Under the pieces are notes generated by a model, which was not told the origin of the DNA, searched no databases, and was given only the letters and a program-made list of their open reading frames with translations. Shown one piece after another: positions 34,101 through 46,847 of a stretch of 64,000 bases of DNA (position 1 is the stretch's first letter; each line of letters begins with the position of its first letter). Made by a program: the position numbers and the translations under genes. Source of the DNA: Corylus avellana (Eukaryota; Streptophyta; Magnoliopsida; Fagales; Betulaceae); NCBI RefSeq assembly GCF_901000735.1, contig NC_081543.1, positions 12,445,921-12,509,920 of the forward strand, given 5' to 3'.

Positions 34101-34663
34101 TGGGAAATGCTATGTGCTCTTTTTGTGTCCTTCTCGTCCTAAGTGAAAATTATTTTATAAAAACTAAATGAGAGAAATAATAGCAACTTTCTTTTTTGTT
34201 TTGGGGAAACTTCACTGAAGACCCCCGAACTTTTACTCGTTTTGAAATACCCTCCTAAACTTTAAAATCTCTCAATTTAGTCTCCTGAACTTTCAATTGC
34301 TCTCAATTTGGACCCTCCATCAATTTTAGCCGTTAAAAATACAAAAAAAAAGACCAAAATATCCCTAATTTTTATTTTTTTAAAAATAAAAAAAAAAATT
34401 TGAAGTTAAAATTTTATACAAAAGTCGAGGGTATAAACATCATGTAACATTTAAAATTTGATAAAGGGGTCTAAATTGAGAACAATTGAAAGTTCATGAG
34501 ACTAAATTGAGAGATTTTGAAGTTTAGGGGTATTTCAAAATAGGTGGAAGTTTGGGGGTTTTCAGTGAAGTTTCCCCTTTTGTTTTTTATAAAATAATTT
34601 TCACATAAGATCATGAGGACACAAGAAGTACACGAATATCAGGAGAGTACCTAGCATTCCCCA
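34101..34663. mobile_element. Outer MITE, interrupted by another MITE
   Basis: Inverted ends TGGGAAATGCTATGTGCTC and, inverted from the right, TGGGGAATGCTAGGTACTC; further inside both arms share TTGTGTCCT and GTGAAAATTATTTTATAAAA. Flanked by ATTAATA on both sides (34094-34100 and 34664-34670). Between its arms sits the complete element 34203-34577, so its own length was only about 180 bp. Confidence 0.75.
34203..34577. mobile_element. Inner MITE, Mutator-like, with perfect 9-bp target duplication
   Basis: Inverted arms of more than 100 bp: GGGGAAACTTCACTGAAGAC on the left, GGGGAAACTTCACTGAAAAC inverted from the right, continuing through CTCTCAATTTAGTCTC, GAACTTTCAATTG and CTCAATTTRGAC. Flanked on both sides by TTTTGTTTT (34194-34202 and 34578-34586). 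Long inverted arms with a 9-bp duplication fit a Mutator-like (MULE) MITE. Non-coding. Confidence 0.8.
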
Positions 34664-36322
34664 ATTAATATCGACATATTGTACACCGTTAATACACACT
34701 TTAAATCCTAACTATTAAATAAACATTATCCATTTCGTTTAGAATCCTGTTCCTTTTGTATGGTTAATGGCCCAATAGATTCAAATGCAAATTTCTCCTT
34801 ACTACCACCACTCTTTATGATGCCTTGTGTAAGAGAAATGTCCTAATTTTTCAGAATAACCCACTACAGCAAGTGTTACAAACTGATATGATAGTTCATG
34901 TGTCATCACGGTCCACGTAGACTACCAATTGGCTAAGACCTATTTTGTTGTTCTTCTTACGAGCTAAGCAAATGGTAGAGTAGTACTAAGTTTAGTCTGA
35001 AATTTCAATCTTTCACCATATATTCTCCACCAAGTTTCCAGAATTCCTTTCAAAACAGAGCTGAATTAAGTGAAAACAATCAAATGACAGCATAAGCCTT
35101 CTAGAGTACCCTTTCTCTGGTCAGGGCAACCTGTCCAAATCCAAATTCTCCGCACAAGCTTCATATTCTTACACCCACCCTCCAACAAGCTAAGCTAAAA
35201 CTTGCGTGAAAAATTCATGATCCATGCTACTGATAGATTAGTTAGTACCCTGTAATAATTGTTCCAGGACTTGAAAATATTTAGCGACAAAATTAAGCCA
35301 TCCCACCAATAAGCTTCATTTGGCACAGGAGAAAAGGGACAGGAGAGAAAGGGGGGAAGGGGGGAAATCCCCTGTAAATAAAAAGAAAAAAACTTTCAGT
35401 CTTCACATGCTTACTCAGTGGACATGATCAGCTTTTATCAACTCTGCCCTTTCAATGCATCAAACATTCACCCAATTATTTCTGGCATAAATGAATAGCT
35501 GAACATGAAATCCAGGTTCTGATGCTGCCCACTGCTAATTGCAACTTGCTCTGTGCCCTTAAATTGAAAAAACTACAAAAAAAGGTATCTCTACCTGAAA
35601 TTTGAAGAACAAAGAACCCACAGAAACCTTCCAGTTATCCGTGTGTCATGATCTTATTTCTTGTTCCTAAAAGTAATATGGAAAGGAAAGAGCCTCATAT
35701 AAAACTTAACAACACCTCCCAAAAGACGGTCAAAATCTCTGATTCTGAAGCAAGATCTGAACAGTAAAACATCAACATCGTCTAAAAAGAGTATTTTTGC
35801 CCAAAATCAGAATCCATATTGGCTTAAGAAAGCAGAATGGACTCTAGGACACACGTAATATGGACTCTATACATAATAGCAAAACCAACTCCTACCACAA
35901 GATGCCAATCACTCTGGACCAACTCAAATTCATGTCAATCAATTTATTAACTCAATTATACTACAGTCCAAACTAAAATTGGTAGACTAAACTTATCCTT
36001 TAGCACCATTCTGCTCTATCCAGATCAATATTCTCTGTTGCATACAACAATGTTCTCTATTACATAAAGCAATATTCTATGCTAATATACAAATACAGAT
36101 AAGACCCACCTCCCCTCTCCTCGTCTAATTTCCAGTTTTCTAAGCCATTATTTTCCACGCAACATTTGCAATTTGGCCTACTATATTAGGTAATACACAA
36201 GCTCTTTGCAACCTGGCCAACAACACGTTTAAGGTTTAGGTATATTTTACCCACCTACAGTTTATAGTTTAGATCAAGTTTGATTTGCCAGGTTGTGGTT
36301 TAAAAAATAGCAATATTTATGG

Positions 36323-36358
<36 letters not shown>

Positions 36359-39300
36359 ATAACTTTATCATTAAGGCAAAGATGATTGCAAATGATTGAA
36401 CACGCACTGAAAAACATATTGAAAAGTAACCATGAAGCAATTCTGATAATGAGCACCATTGCGGTATCACGAATAAAAAAAAAGGTTGAGAATATAAAAG
36501 ATGAATCAGCATAAGCTGCCATTGGGTTTAGCACATCAAAGAAGAGTAGGTCATGCAACTCAGGGGGAGCAAAGGGAAGGGTTGAACCAAATAACAAGAT
36601 GTATTTAGGACAAATTTTGAAAATATTCCTTAAAATTTTCTGAAGTGGAAGTTAATGAACAAACCACTTCAGCAGAAGGAATATAAAATAACGGATATGG
36701 GGAGGCTGGGGAGCATTAAGTGAACACCGAGTGTTATATGGAAAAGAGGTAAAGATTAGAAGGAATGAAAATTCAAGCTTTAGGGCTCCCTTGCCATCTT
36801 CTCCTTTTGTGCATGTGTGTGATAAGAAGACTTGGAAGTCCTTTGTGCTTTCAACATATTTAAAGGTTTCAATCAGATTACCATTCATAATGACACAAAT
36901 TTTACCATGTCCTCCTAATCTCCAATCATAAAAAATAAAAAAATAAAAAAATTGAAATTAAAAATTAAAAGATTAAAAAATAGGAAGCAGCAACTAGAAG
37001 TTCAATCCAAGCAAAACCAAGGTAAAACAGAATACCAAATGCCTATGAAAGGAACAGGAGTAACCACATCAATTGTTGCATGAATCTCCTTCTAGCCAAT
37101 CTAAAAAAAGAAAAGCCAATTATTTGAAAGAAATAATCACCAAAATTACTATACATATAATTCATATTTATGAAAAGAAATATTATTTCTCATCTTTTCT
37201 TCACAATCAACTCATTAGAAGTCGGCAAATCAAAGGCTCATATTCCTAAATGGACTCACAGAAAGTGATGAAGCTTGGAAAACTACAATGAGGTGCCAGT
37301 CTATCACAAACTTCCCCATTTTTGAGTCTGCATATTTATAATTCCAAGCCTCTCGGGACCTCATTTTTGAAACCTAAAAGGATCCAAAAAGGGAGGAAAA
37401 AACAAAGAAATAAAATTTTAGTTCATTTCAAAATCATGCCTCAATCATCTTTCCTAAACCAATCTCTTGTAGGCAGAAGCTTTGTTTGTTTCGACATAAA
37501 AAGTTCTGTAAAACATTTCCAGCATTTCTGGGTGTTTGGTGGAGCATGGAAAACTTGGTCAACCGTCAAACATTTTCGGTCAATTATTCCATTATTGTCC
37601 GTAAAGTGGTTTATATTTTTTTTTTAAGGCATAAAACATTTTCTGTCCACATCTCCAATATTCAAGCCCCTCTCCGAACAAACATTCACACTACCACACA
37701 CACTAAACACCAGCCCTCTCCCACCAACACCAACCTCCTCAAAGACACCCCCACTAACGGAAAATGTATGCAAATCAAATAACCAAAAAAATTCAACAAA
37801 ATATACTTTTAAGGTCACAACCAAACACCGGAACATCATTGAAAAGTTCCAGTAGTATTAAATTCAAAATTGAGCTCTAGAAAATATGCCATTGCTCAGC
37901 CAACACGAGTGTGGGTATTTGACAAGTGGAGATTGGAGAGCAAAATATTCACGTTATTATTACATCTTCTATACGTAGAAGATAGATCAGGTATTACATT
38001 TAGAACTTTCTAGTAAGTATGATCTGGAAAAGCTAGCAAAGTTGTTTGAATCAGATCCTAATAAGTGTCAAAAATCTGAAACCAGTACAAGGTGTTTGAA
38101 TTTTGACTCCATTTGTAGGACAAGAAAATATTGCACTAAAATAAGGACAGCTGTTAACATGGGTTACTCACAGTAACACGAAAATAAACCTATAGGTCAA
38201 CTCTCACCTATCTGTGTCCATAGGCACTATCACGTACATGCAAACATGCATTTCTACAACCCCCAGTCAACACTGGTCACAGGAAAAATCTCATCAATAC
38301 TCTTATCTAGTACTCATTGGTCACATACACTATTCTGCATAACCAATAAAGAGAAATCAAAAGTCAAGCACAATCAACTAAAAAAAAAAAATGTCAAGCA
38401 CAATCATTGGCCCATGTGATATCTAGAATTATTCAGATCCTTTAACAAAATGCTTGGAAAGGGAAAAATTCACTAAATATCTTTTTCTTAATTAAAAGAA
38501 CTCACAACATACTATCTTGCACGTGCTTCCCACATGCTTACTCTCTTCAAAGAACTCCTCAAATTCATGCAATCGAACACAACTCTGTGCAGAACAGACA
38601 ATATAAGTGAAACAAAAATTATATCGTTACCATTACAATATACATCATAGCCCAGAAATCGACAACTATGTCCAGAATAGAGCATGAGCATTGCAAAATA
38701 AGTTCATGAAAGCCCCAAACATAGGTTAAATTATATTTGAAGAGAAAAAATAAGGACAGAACACGGATAGGTTTCTTGTATCCGCCCTTCCAATAAAATC
38801 CTCATGTCCAATAAAAGGACAATAGAACAGCGCGTGCTATCAGATAGGATACAGTAAATCAAGAAAGGAATTTGAAAGCCCCAATTAGTAACCAACAACC
38901 AAAGATATGTCTATAGGTACGTCTCGTGGAGTCTGAATCTTGTATTTGCTAGAGCTTTCCATCTTTATACATTTTCTCTTCTTTTTTTTCTTTTTTCTCC
39001 AGGCAACCAGTTTCCAACCAAAAAATAAAAAAAAAAAGAAGCTCCTGCGTTTTCTTTTTCAGAATTTTTCCTTATGGGTGTATTTTATTGACATGGTAAG
39101 GAGTTTGTTAGCATCCTTAATCACCCAACCTAGTAAAACAAGGTCACTCAATTCTCTACAACTTAATTAGTTCGAGTATAGAGGAAAATAATGAAGAATT
39201 CAATAAACCCACAAACAGAGGAGGAGGATTAAAATGGAAATTCTGATTGACAAAATGGTAAATTTCATTCATCAAAGGTGCCAAAGTCACAAGCTAAGAT

Positions 39301-39604
39301 CAGTTTTTAAAGCAAGAAAAGACTCAAAAGCCTTAAGAAGTACAACTTTCAACTCCCCTAAAACATTCAAGAGTATTTGAGAAAAGTACCTATCTCCAGA
39401 GTAAAACTGGGCGGAGGGAATATACATCATCAACATCAAAACACCATGTAATTGCTGTCAAGAGGCTAAAAAACTAGAACCCATCATCAAATCCTACTCA
39501 TTTTCTCCACTATACCAAAACCGTCTCCTACCTAAACCCAATACTCACTCCCTTCAGCAAATTCACCACCAATTCACGGGTAATTGCTTACGTTGATGTC
39601 AGAC
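34664..39604. other. Intergenic, gene-poor
   Basis: No exon-like sequence is recognised on either strand. A (GA)n microsatellite spans 36,325-36,356. Base composition is a little less AT-rich than elsewhere, with fewer MITEs, so an unannotated non-coding transcript or a far 3' UTR of the ITPK gene cannot be excluded. A minisatellite-family end lies at 37,470-37,660. Confidence 0.35.
37470..37660. mobile_element. Relic end of the 11-bp-minisatellite element family
   Basis: GTTTGTTTCGACATAAAA, CATTTCTGGGTGTTTGGTGG, TTGGTCAACCGTCAAAC and CCGTAAAGTGGTTTA occur in the same order as in the left ends of the elements at 4270 and 22112. There is no 11-bp array here, so this is either an end fragment or a member without the array. 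Confidence 0.5.
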
Positions 39605-40666
39605 CTATCTCGAACTCTCCTTCTCTTCCCTACCAATCTCATCCCCATCACTGCAACAAGTACTATTGCTCACAATCTTTATCATATCCTTCTCACAATT
39701 ATTCAACTTCACCTCCTCCTTTTCTCTCTTAGTCACCACATCCAAGAAGAAATCCGTCAAAGCGGCCTCGTAACACGGCATTTTCGCATACCCAGGAAAG
39801 TAATTGATGTCAATTATAAGGTACCGGTTTCCAGACCTCGCGTCCCGAATCACATCGAAGTTGAACAAGTTCAGCTTCAACGCCCGCCGCAAGCCGCCGG
39901 CAATATCAGCTAGAAAACTCTGCGGCGGCATCTCGGTGTCGTCCAAATGCATCATCTTGTAGTACTTGTCGTCGACCTTTTCGTTCGTGGCGATATTCGA
40001 GACCTGCGAAAACGACAGTACCCCTTCGGAGACCCCCAGTCTCTCTTCGGACACGTCCGGCAAAGACTTGCGTTTCACACACCGGACGTACTCGCCGACG
40101 ACGTATACCTTGAAGATTACCCCGCCGTGGTTGACGAACTCCTGGAGCACGATCGGGGGCTTGAGCTTGTTGAGCCCGTCGTGGTTGTACACCAGGGTCA
40201 TCTTGTGCGACTTGGCGCTGCCGTCGGCGACCAGAGGCTTCGCGATCACCGGGAACTTGAGGCTCTCCCAGGCCTGCCGATCGAAGAGCGTCTCCTTGTC
40301 ATAGATGACTATTTGCTTCGGGATCCCGAACGTCTCGCTTGTCGACTCCGTCCTCAGCTCCGAAACGACCTGTAGCATCGAGATTCGGTTGTGGAGGCGC
40401 TCGATCGCGTCCGGCGAGTCGATTATCGCCGCATTAGGGTTTTCACGGCGAAACTGCTCCAACTCCCGCTTCCACTCCTCGCCGTACAGCTTGTGGAGTA
40501 CGCAGTCGAACGGGCCCTGCTCCGCCAGCGCCCGGGTCGGGTCAATCTTCACGAGATCCACGCCGCGAGAACTAGCGAGATTTAGGAGCGAGTCGCGAAT
40601 GAAGCTGCTCTGCTTCTTCGGCGCCAACGCGTAGCCTATGCTGAATCTGCGCCGCTCAGCAGCCAT
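39605..40666 (-). CDS. ITPK1: Inositol-tetrakisphosphate 1-kinase (ITPK1 type)
   Basis: A single exon of 353 codons. The start is the ATG at 40666-40664 ([14 protein letters not shown]); the frame is open further up but the family begins about here. ATP-grasp fold: HKLY 58-61, [10 protein letters not shown] 147-156, [18 protein letters not shown] 175-192, then FNFDVIRD 268-275 and DINYFPGY 286-293, whose D271, D286 and N288 are the expected magnesium ligands. All are intact. The family phosphorylates inositol tris- and tetrakisphosphates on the way to phytate and inositol pyrophosphates, in cytosol and nucleus. About 35 residues beyond the core (from 318, charged, with a CC pair) exceed the usual 320. 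Lack of introns is usual for ITPK1-type genes. The gene is much more GC-rich, especially at third positions, than its neighbours. Confidence 0.93.
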   Translation of the reverse strand: MAAERRRFSIGYALAPKKQSSFIRDSLLNLASSRGVDLVKIDPTRALAEQGPFDCVLHKLYGEEWKRELEQFRRENPNAAIIDSPDAIERLHNRISMLQVVSELRTESTSETFGIPKQIVIYDKETLFDRQAWESLKFPVIAKPLVADGSAKSHKMTLVYNHDGLNKLKPPIVLQEFVNHGGVIFKVYVVGEYVRCVKRKSLPDVSEERLGVSEGVLSFSQVSNIATNEKVDDKYYKMMHLDDTEMPPQSFLADIAGGLRRALKLNLFNFDVIRDARSGNRYLIIDINYFPGYAKMPCYEAALTDFFLDVVTKREKEEVKLNNCEKDMIKIVSNSTCCSDGDEIGREEKESSR

Positions 40667-40837
40667 TGGTGATTGTTCTTGTCGAAACGACGCGAATGGA
40701 ATAGCAAATGCGAAAACGCGCACATAAACGAAGGTTTCGAATACAAAACGGCCGTGATCGAAGTCGTTTTTGGTGTGTCAATGAGGTTTGGGGAGAACGA
40801 AAATGGCAGAGAAGAAATGCAAAAGAAGAGGCGGTTG

Positions 40838-40848
40838 CTATATATAGC
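40838..40848 (-). promoter_or_regulatory. TATA box of the ITPK gene
   Basis: CTATATATAGC lies about 175 bp upstream of the ITPK start codon on the minus strand, a typical TATA box with room for a 5' UTR of about 140 nt. The DNA upstream (40,880-41,150) is GC-rich and has a CACGTGTCATC word at 40,915-40,925 on the minus strand side. Confidence 0.6.
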
Positions 40849-41578
40849 TTCGACTAGGGTTAGGGGAGCGTCTTTGATAGAGTCACCAGGGATGAATACA
40901 AGAGAAGGGTAGTGGATGACACGTGGCAAAGTGTATGGGTGAAACGCGGACTCGCGCCGCACAGGGGAAGAAAGCGCGTGTGATGAATGGGGTGGGCTAG
41001 AGTGACAGGTGGGGGAGTAAAGAGTCAACGTTTACCAAAAAAGATTGGTGCTTGCCTGCTTGGGGGGTTGGGTGGGACCTTTTTGACCGCGGTCTCTCAC
41101 CTGGGGTAAAACTGTGGCTTTGTTGGGGGATTGAGGTTGGGGTTGGCGTTAACGCTTGCGTCAGGTTCTGATATACTTTACAATTGATACAATTGGCTTC
41201 CACAATGCATTGGCTACTTGTGATGTGACCTGTCGCTTGCCTGTTGGCTGCCAAGTGGATAGTAGAGTACGATAACCATTGGCACATTTATTTAGGAATG
41301 ATTTTGATGGGTATTTATGCAATTCGTGGACAATTTTGCCACTATTTTATTATGGTGACGCCTTATTATTAATTTATTATATTAAATTAAAAGTGAATTG
41401 ACAATATTCCGATAAAATAATGTGATAAATAAGATTACTATAAAGAGTCATGTTACATCATTTGATATTGATAAATTCACGTGGCAATTAGCATTAATAA
41501 GTGCATGGTGTCATGTGAACAGCCCAATTAACTTTTAACTTTTAATGGCTAAAATGATAAGTATTATATAAATTGTCA

Positions 41579-41758
41579 CGTTAATTTGTAAGTATAGTAA
41601 TTGTCACATAGATTAATAGTACTGTCATATGACATTCTACAATTTAATAGTCGACATGATAAATGATGCATTAATTTGTAAATAGAATAATTGTCACATG
41701 AATTGAAATGATTGTCATATGGCAATCTATAATTTAGTGGTTGACATGATAAATAACA
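41579..41758. repeat. 90-bp tandem duplication
   Basis: Two units, 41579-41668 and 41669-41758, share TTAATTTGTAARTA, AATTGTCACAT, TGTCATATG and GACATGATAAAT in the same order and spacing of exactly 90 bp, with about one difference in five. A worn relative lies near 42,830-42,900. Non-coding. Confidence 0.7.
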
Positions 41759-44222
41759 CATGAATTATTACATTCAGGAACTTTTATACGTGCATAATAC
41801 TTTTGGGTTAAATATCCGGACTAGGCTGTGTTCACAATACTATAAACAAGCCAACATAATGTTCATACATGGCCAAATCCAGATACAAATTAAAATGAAT
41901 AGAGTCCTATCACAAGCAAACAATAAAAATTAGGCGGTTAGCGGTTGTTAACCGCCTATCTTACTTTTAAAACTACTAACCATTTTGTTTTAAGTAGTTA
42001 ACAATTTTTTACAACTACCTAACAAAATAGTTATGCGATTAACAGTTAGTGGTTAACAATTACAAAGCAGCTTTAACCACCCGTTTGTATGTGCCTAATT
42101 TAACATTGTGCAATAGTCATCTTCATAACAGATTCCATATCGTCGCAGTCCCATTAAGATGTATGTCTTTCTGAATAGACATCATTTCTCTGTCACTACA
42201 AAACAATTTTATGTGCATGAATTATTATATCTCAAATAATAGCATGAAAGCTAGTTGAGACGTAGAAATTCAAGCTTTATCCAACAATGAAACGTAGTTA
42301 TGAAATTCACCTTATATTCCATATCAACACAAAAAGAGACGATTCTTGTGGGATCGATCATCAAAGTGCATCGTTTTCCTTGTCAATGGATTAAGACATT
42401 CTATGAGATGATTATATTTTCTTTGCAATTTGATTTTCCCATTAAAATATTCCGCACTTCAATTATTCTTCGTTTATTTCTGGATTTGATGCAAAATTCT
42501 GAAGAAAAAAAGGCAAAAGGAATTTCTTTTTGCTTTTTTTCTTGAAAACTTTATCAACATTAATTTGGGTCTCTCGGATCACATAAATGTTGACTCAAGA
42601 ATGCACTAATGCTGTTTGAAGCTTTGGACTCTTGAGTCATGTCCCCATCACCTAGAAGGTTGCTTTTCTCTTATCCCTTTTTCAAAATTTTCCTATTCTG
42701 CTACAAGATTTTTCTGTTCTATGGTTACCATGGTTCCAAACATTATAACAAAAAATGTTTGGGTATTATATTTTTTTATAAATACTACTTGAACTCTCGC
42801 ATCGGTTAATAAACGTGACAAGTACCATATAAACTATTATCTGACAATCTACATTCGAATGATTGACGTGATAATTAGACTGTCATGCCAATTTGTAATC
42901 AACTAATAACAAAAACTATAACACAGCGAGAAGCACTGTATAATTAAGAGTAATGCTACTCTTCATACTCATTTATTATATTCATTTTCTACCGGCTGAT
43001 GTAACAAGTTTTAACTGGCTACAGAGAAATGACATAAATTTCTTCCAAATTGAGTTTGACGAATTTCATATAACCCAATATATAAAATTATCATGTCTAG
43101 TTTAACATGTGAGAAATATATAATTTCATATAACCCAATATATAATTTTTATTAAATGGTTAGGGTTGAAGAGTTTGACTTGTTTAATTAAATTGGTCGG
43201 GTTAAGGTTGACCTATATAGTCTAACTTATACCCATGTTTTGACACTACCCAAACCCGACCCGCGACATAATGAATGGCAATTTTTAAAATGACCCGCGA
43301 AACTCAACACGAAGCCAATACAAAATTAGAGGGTTATGGTTGAAGGGTTTTGCCTATTCAATTAAATAGGTCACGTAATGATTGACCTATATAATTTTAA
43401 AACCATATATTGATACGATCCAAACTCGATACGAGAACATAATTACCTTTTCATGAGACTAAGTATGTTAATCAATATAAAATAAATATAATAAATAATT
43501 GTGAGGAGTATCATTGCTTTATAATTAAAGGTTAGCACTCGCCGATATTGGAAGAGCAAATTTGACTTGTGTATGCATTACCGATTATTTGTTTATGAGT
43601 TTGACGTTGAAAGCAACCAAATTTACATGGCGTATCTAAAAAGAGTGTTGGACAGATCAAAGTGATAATTACGTTTGACCAAATCAGGGTTAATGTGACA
43701 ATATAGACAAATGAAATGATCTCAACTTTTGTATTTACCAGTTCAGACAAATACCACTCACCCCTTTCTTCTTTCAAAAGGGATTTATCTGTTAGTGTCG
43801 GTATGGAACAATCCCAAGCAAGGATGGATTTTAGGGCTCTGTTTGGTAATAGCCTTATGACTTCATTTTTTTTTTTTTTTTTGTGCTTTTTAATGTAGTA
43901 AAAATTAATTAATGTGGATATAAAAAAAGTAAAAAAAAAAATTATTTAGTAGTGATTTTTTTTTTTAATAAGAGAACATCAAAGTTTATATATAGAGAGA
44001 GAAAGAGAAAGCTGTAATAATTTTTTTTTGTTTTTTTTGGTGAGAGGAGAGGGCCCCAAAGAGGTCGTGGCTGCTACCCATCCCTTCTTGACTTCTTCTG
44101 TGATCTAAAGATTAGATATTGTTGCTAAGGAAAAATAAAGATGAAAACAATCAAAGTAAACAATTCTCTCAAAAAACCAAAAACAAGAAGCAAGTAAATA
44201 ATCCTAGAAAGTAGGACTAGTT
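41759..44222. other. Intergenic with several decayed repeats
   Basis: 41,930-42,090 carries a GCGGTTAGCGGTTGTTAACCGC fold-back family (also at 33,340-33,560). 42,949-43,030 is a relic of the ABCB intron 4 MITE. At 43,055-43,150 TTTCATATAACCCAATATATAA occurs twice. 43,150-43,430 is the dispersed GGGTTAAGGTTGACCTATAT family. 43,830-44,050 resembles the hAT-like MITE family (GGGCTCTGTTTGGTAATAG). No gene seen. Confidence 0.4.
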
Positions 44223-44231
44223 ATTGGTTAA

Positions 44232-44618
44232 GAGAAATGCTAAAGGCCAACTTTTTTGCCCAACAAAAGTCCAACTTTTACCCTTTATTTTTTTTCTAAA
44301 AAAAACAAAATGAAAAATGAAAAAAATGTCTGAAGCAACCCTATCTATTTTTTGCCTTTCTTTTATTTAGTATTTTTTTTAAAATGAAAAATAGTATTTT
44401 TCTTCATAATAATGACATTTTCTTGAAAAAAATGACATTATTATGAAAAAAATACCATTTTTCATTTTTTAAAAAATACCAAATATAAGAAAGACAAAAA
44501 ATAGATAGGGTTGCTTCAAACATTTTTTCCATTTTTTATTTTATTTTATTTTTAAAAAATAAATAAGGCAAAAGTTGGACTTTTGTTGGGCAAAAAAGTT
44601 GGGTTCCTATCATTCCTC
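44232..44618. mobile_element. Mutator-like MITE with perfect 9-bp target duplication
   Basis: A 387-bp element that is almost one long palindrome. The left end reads GAGAAATGCTAAAGGCCAAC and the right end, inverted, GAGGAATGATAGGAACCCAAC; both then share CTTTTTTGCCCAACAAAAGT. The arms meet near 44,420 around AATGACATT words. It is flanked by ATTGGTTAA on both sides (44223-44231 and 44619-44627). Non-coding. Confidence 0.85.
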
Positions 44619-44627
44619 ATTGGTTAA

Positions 44628-46357
44628 ATCAGTGACGTTACGAGTATTTTCGCCACCAACTTGAAGAAGTCGATTAATTAACTAACTTCATATCGATAGA
44701 AATAAATGTTACTATTTCGATTAAGTCGGCTAACTCGGTGAAGTTGGTCAGTTAGTCGTGGCTTTTTATATTGGGCCAAAATGAATTGTTTTTTGAGCTA
44801 TACAAGTGTTTATTGGACATGTTTTTTTGGCCAAAAAAGTGATGTCAAAACTAATAAGGGACAAAGGTGGTTAAGTCAGTCCAGTTAACCGGCGAAATAA
44901 AAATTCTATCGCCTAATGAATTGAACAAACATCGAAACTGATTTTTAATTTTGACTACTGATAGCCGAAAGTTAGTAAATATTCGATAGCGTCTCGTTGA
45001 CGGTTACTAGGTGACAATCAGATATAAAAGAGTTTTCACCCCTAATAGAAAGTAGATATCACTGGAGAAGACAATAATCATATTGAAAATGAACAAATAA
45101 GAATGCATTCACTTAATATGAGTAGATGCAGACACTAAAAAAAAAAAAAAAAAGGGAAAAAAGAAAAATTCCTACCCTTAGAAGAATCACACAATTTTCA
45201 CAACCACTCCATGGTTGTACAGAATGAGTGGGTATGTGGGGCCCAAGGGACCTTTTTGACAAGGAGACTTTTGTATTCTTGTGTTAGAGTTGTTAACCTT
45301 TTGCTGTGCTCCCCCTGCTGGCAAACGACCTCCACAAGGAACACATGCATTTTTATTTATTTTTTTAATATTATTACATAAAGGGAAAAGATGAAGGACC
45401 CCAAATTGACCTTTTGTTGTGACAATGAATATAAATCAACCAATAAAATTAATTTTATTTTCTTAGATAAACGTATCAAAAAAAAAAAAAAAAAACAGAA
45501 TAAGATAGAAATATAATAGAAAAAAATGAAAAATGAGATTAACAAGAGTTTTTAAGCAAAGAATTTTGTTTTGTTTTCGTTTGCTAAAAATATATATATA
45601 TATTGACGAACAATCTAAACACAAAATACTTCTAAAAACACAAGTAGTTTTCATTTTTATGTCATATTATAACATTTTTTCAAATTAAAAAAAAAAAAAA
45701 AAAAAAAAATCCTCCAAAGCACGATAACAAACAAAAACAAACTTATTTTCTTAATCTTAATTGCTTGAACTTAAAGCATGATCTTAAACAAAGTTTAGCC
45801 ATGTACATTTCATCAGCACATATTTGGATGAATTAAACAACAATATCCCAATTGGCAATAGAAAAGTTCCCAATCTATTATTGTTGAGGGACAAAAGCTA
45901 TTGCATTTTTAGACTAAATTTAATAGATTTAATGGTGGGTATATTATTACCGCATGGTAAATATGATGCAGCCTCATTGAAAGATTTTAAATGATATGAA
46001 TGTATATAAATAAATATAATAACACAAAATTTTGGACCATAAAATAATTTATTTTCATTTAACTTGAAATTAATTTCAGGTACTCATAGTAGTTGATGAA
46101 TTGTGAAGACTGGAGCAAACCAATTATGAGCTAGTTTTACCAAGTGTGGACAGCATTTGAATGGTTTAATTAGAAAGATCTTTTGAAATTTTAGGAATGA
46201 TGAAATGTTAATACTACTTTATTTTATTTTTTTTCACAAAATATTTGTATCTTTATAAATCTTACACTTAATGTGGGTTAACCCTTAAACTTACTTGTTT
46301 TATTATTCAAAGGGTAAAAAGGGCCAAAAAGAAAATTACAAGGTTGGTCATTTTCAA
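44628..46357. other. Intergenic, AT-rich
   Basis: Long homopolymers (poly-A at 45,138-45,154 and 45,688-45,709). The region 44,640-45,040 has GGTTAACC-like and CGATAGCG words typical of a decayed repeat. No gene is supported. Confidence 0.35.
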
Positions 46358-46847
46358 GGGTTTGTTTAGAACTGCAATTTCAAAAAATGCCATTAAAAAT
46401 ATTAATTTTAAAATTTGCGATTTGAAAATGAGATTTTTAAATATGCAATTAAAGCCTTTAGCAAAATCTCAGTTTAGCTTTTAAAATTGTACCCTTTTTT
46501 ATAAATTAAAAATTTTTTTTAAAAAAAACACACATATTTAGCTACGATTTGAAAACACAGATTTTATGAGTTCTCAAATCGTAATTTTTTTTAAAAACGT
46601 AATATCAAATAATCTATTTTATGTGATTTTGTGAGATATGTTACACATCATTCTCTCAATCATTTTTTTTTTGAAAATATAATGGATCCACTATTGATTT
46701 GTGGACTCATGTGGTTCTTACAAAAATTCAATAGTAAATTCACTCATTCATTATAGGGAGATGGTTGATAAAATAATTTTTATCATTTCTCACGATTTAG
46801 TTTAAAATTGAATTTTTTATCTATTAAATCGCAATCACAAACACCCG
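46358..46847. mobile_element. MITE-like element related to that of ABCB intron 3
   Basis: Left end GGGTTTGTTTAGAACTGCAATTT; right end inverted GGGTGTTTGTGATTGCGATTT. The inside has repeated TTTGCGATTTGAAAA, CGATTTGAAAACACAG and AGTTCTCAAATCGTAA. The right part (46,620-46,790) lacks this pattern and may be another insertion. Confidence 0.5.

Noticed and set aside
36274..36597. 107-codon minus-strand frame
   Set aside because: Its end is a Ser-Leu run produced by the (GA)n microsatellite; no recognisable domain or promoter.
39947..40375. 142-codon plus-strand frame, and others, opposite the ITPK gene
   Set aside because: Antisense shadows of a GC-rich coding exon; the minus-strand protein has all ITPK motifs.
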